Of a stretch of DNA of 12,820 bases, positions 12,630 to 12,820 are shown piece after piece. The stretch's first letter is position 1; every line of letters starts with the position of its first letter. Source of the stretch: VFJZ01 sp038321545 (GTDB taxonomy: Bacteria; Actinomycetota; Thermoleophilia; Gaiellales; F1-60-MAGs149). Both the position numbers and the translations under genes were made by a program. Under the pieces are notes generated by a model that saw nothing but the letters and a program-made list of their open reading frames with translations, did not search any database and was not told the DNA's origin. The stretch lies in contig JBBQFB010000106.1 of the NCBI GenBank assembly GCA_038321545.1, forward strand, positions 1 to 12,820, given 5' to 3'.

Positions 12630-12820
12630 ATGTCCCTTCGCGTCAATACGAACGTCGAGGCGTTCAACGCGCACCGCAACCTGTCCGGTACTTCGATGCT
12701 GTTGTCGAAGTCGATGGAGAAGCTGTCGTCCGGTCTTCGCATCAACCGTGCTGCCGACGACGCCGCCGGCCTGGCGATCTCCGAGGGCATGCGGGCCCAG
12801 ATCCGCGGTACCGCCCAGGC
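12630..12820 (+). CDS. Second flagellin, partial (C-terminus outside window)
   Basis: Sixty-three codons from ATG 12630 are present. The protein matches flagellin 1 except in a short stretch near residues 19-25 (LSGTSMLL against LFNTSMAL). It covers the start of the D0/D1 domain only. Promoter, leader hairpin and start codon mirror those of the first copy. Many synonymous changes separate the two, yet 12753-12796 is identical to 11692-11735 over 44 bases. The remaining length and any differing central domain cannot be seen. Confidence 0.96.
   Translation, partial: MSLRVNTNVEAFNAHRNLSGTSMLLSKSMEKLSSGLRINRAADDAAGLAISEGMRAQIRGTAQ

Overview
The window is high-GC DNA with dense, short-spaced genes, many GTG starts and almost no AT-rich islands. 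It carries a minimal flagellin array with sigma-28 type promoters, an RNase J-like nuclease, a DUF3054 membrane protein and a lipoprotein with a classical lipobox. Together these fit a flagellated actinomycete-like bacterium, and the Thermoleophilia/Solirubrobacterales are my best guess. That placement is inference from style and gene content, not from a marker gene.

Layout. (1) 1-653, minus: the N-terminal part of a degenerate AMP-forming synthetase-like protein that runs off the left edge. (2) 654-902: gene-free, with 22-bp-phased pseudo-palindromes and a strong 32-bp palindrome. (3) 903-1076, minus: a 57-residue HTH-like protein, preceded by a leader with a terminator-like hairpin. (4) 1282-3419, minus: a two-gene unit, RNase J-like nuclease then NIF3/DUF34 protein. 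(5) 3488-3561, plus: tRNA-Pro(CGG), whose last base is the A of the first ATG of a nine-helix membrane protein with presenilin-like (A22, GxGD) features. That gene overlaps gabD, which is followed 5 bp later by a quinone-oxidoreductase-like gene. (6) 6764-7111, minus: DUF3054 protein, converging on (5) and separated from rsgA (7336-8256, plus) by a second 22-bp-phased repeat array. (7) A 73-residue protein resembling the C-terminal helix of flagellar rod proteins, converging on a DNA-binding-like protein (HTH-like region, AT-hook, coiled coil) encoded on the minus strand. (8) 9062-10872, plus: lipoprotein and nitrilase-family amidohydrolase, coupled by an ATGA overlap. A small secreted protein on the minus strand shares its stop site with the amidohydrolase. 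(9) 11281 to the end: flagellin array with a C-terminal remnant, a complete 268-residue flagellin and the start of a second one. Each of the two genes has its own sigma-28 type promoter and an identical hairpin displaying the ribosome-binding site.

How they fit together. The flagellins, and possibly the 73-residue protein, point to motility. The flagellin leaders suggest post-transcriptional control of CsrA type. RNase J, RsgA and tRNA-Pro are RNA and translation functions. GabD, the quinone oxidoreductase-like protein and the amidohydrolase are metabolic housekeeping. The least explained items are the 22-bp-phased repeats, the presenilin-like gene fused to the tRNA end, and the AT-hook protein.
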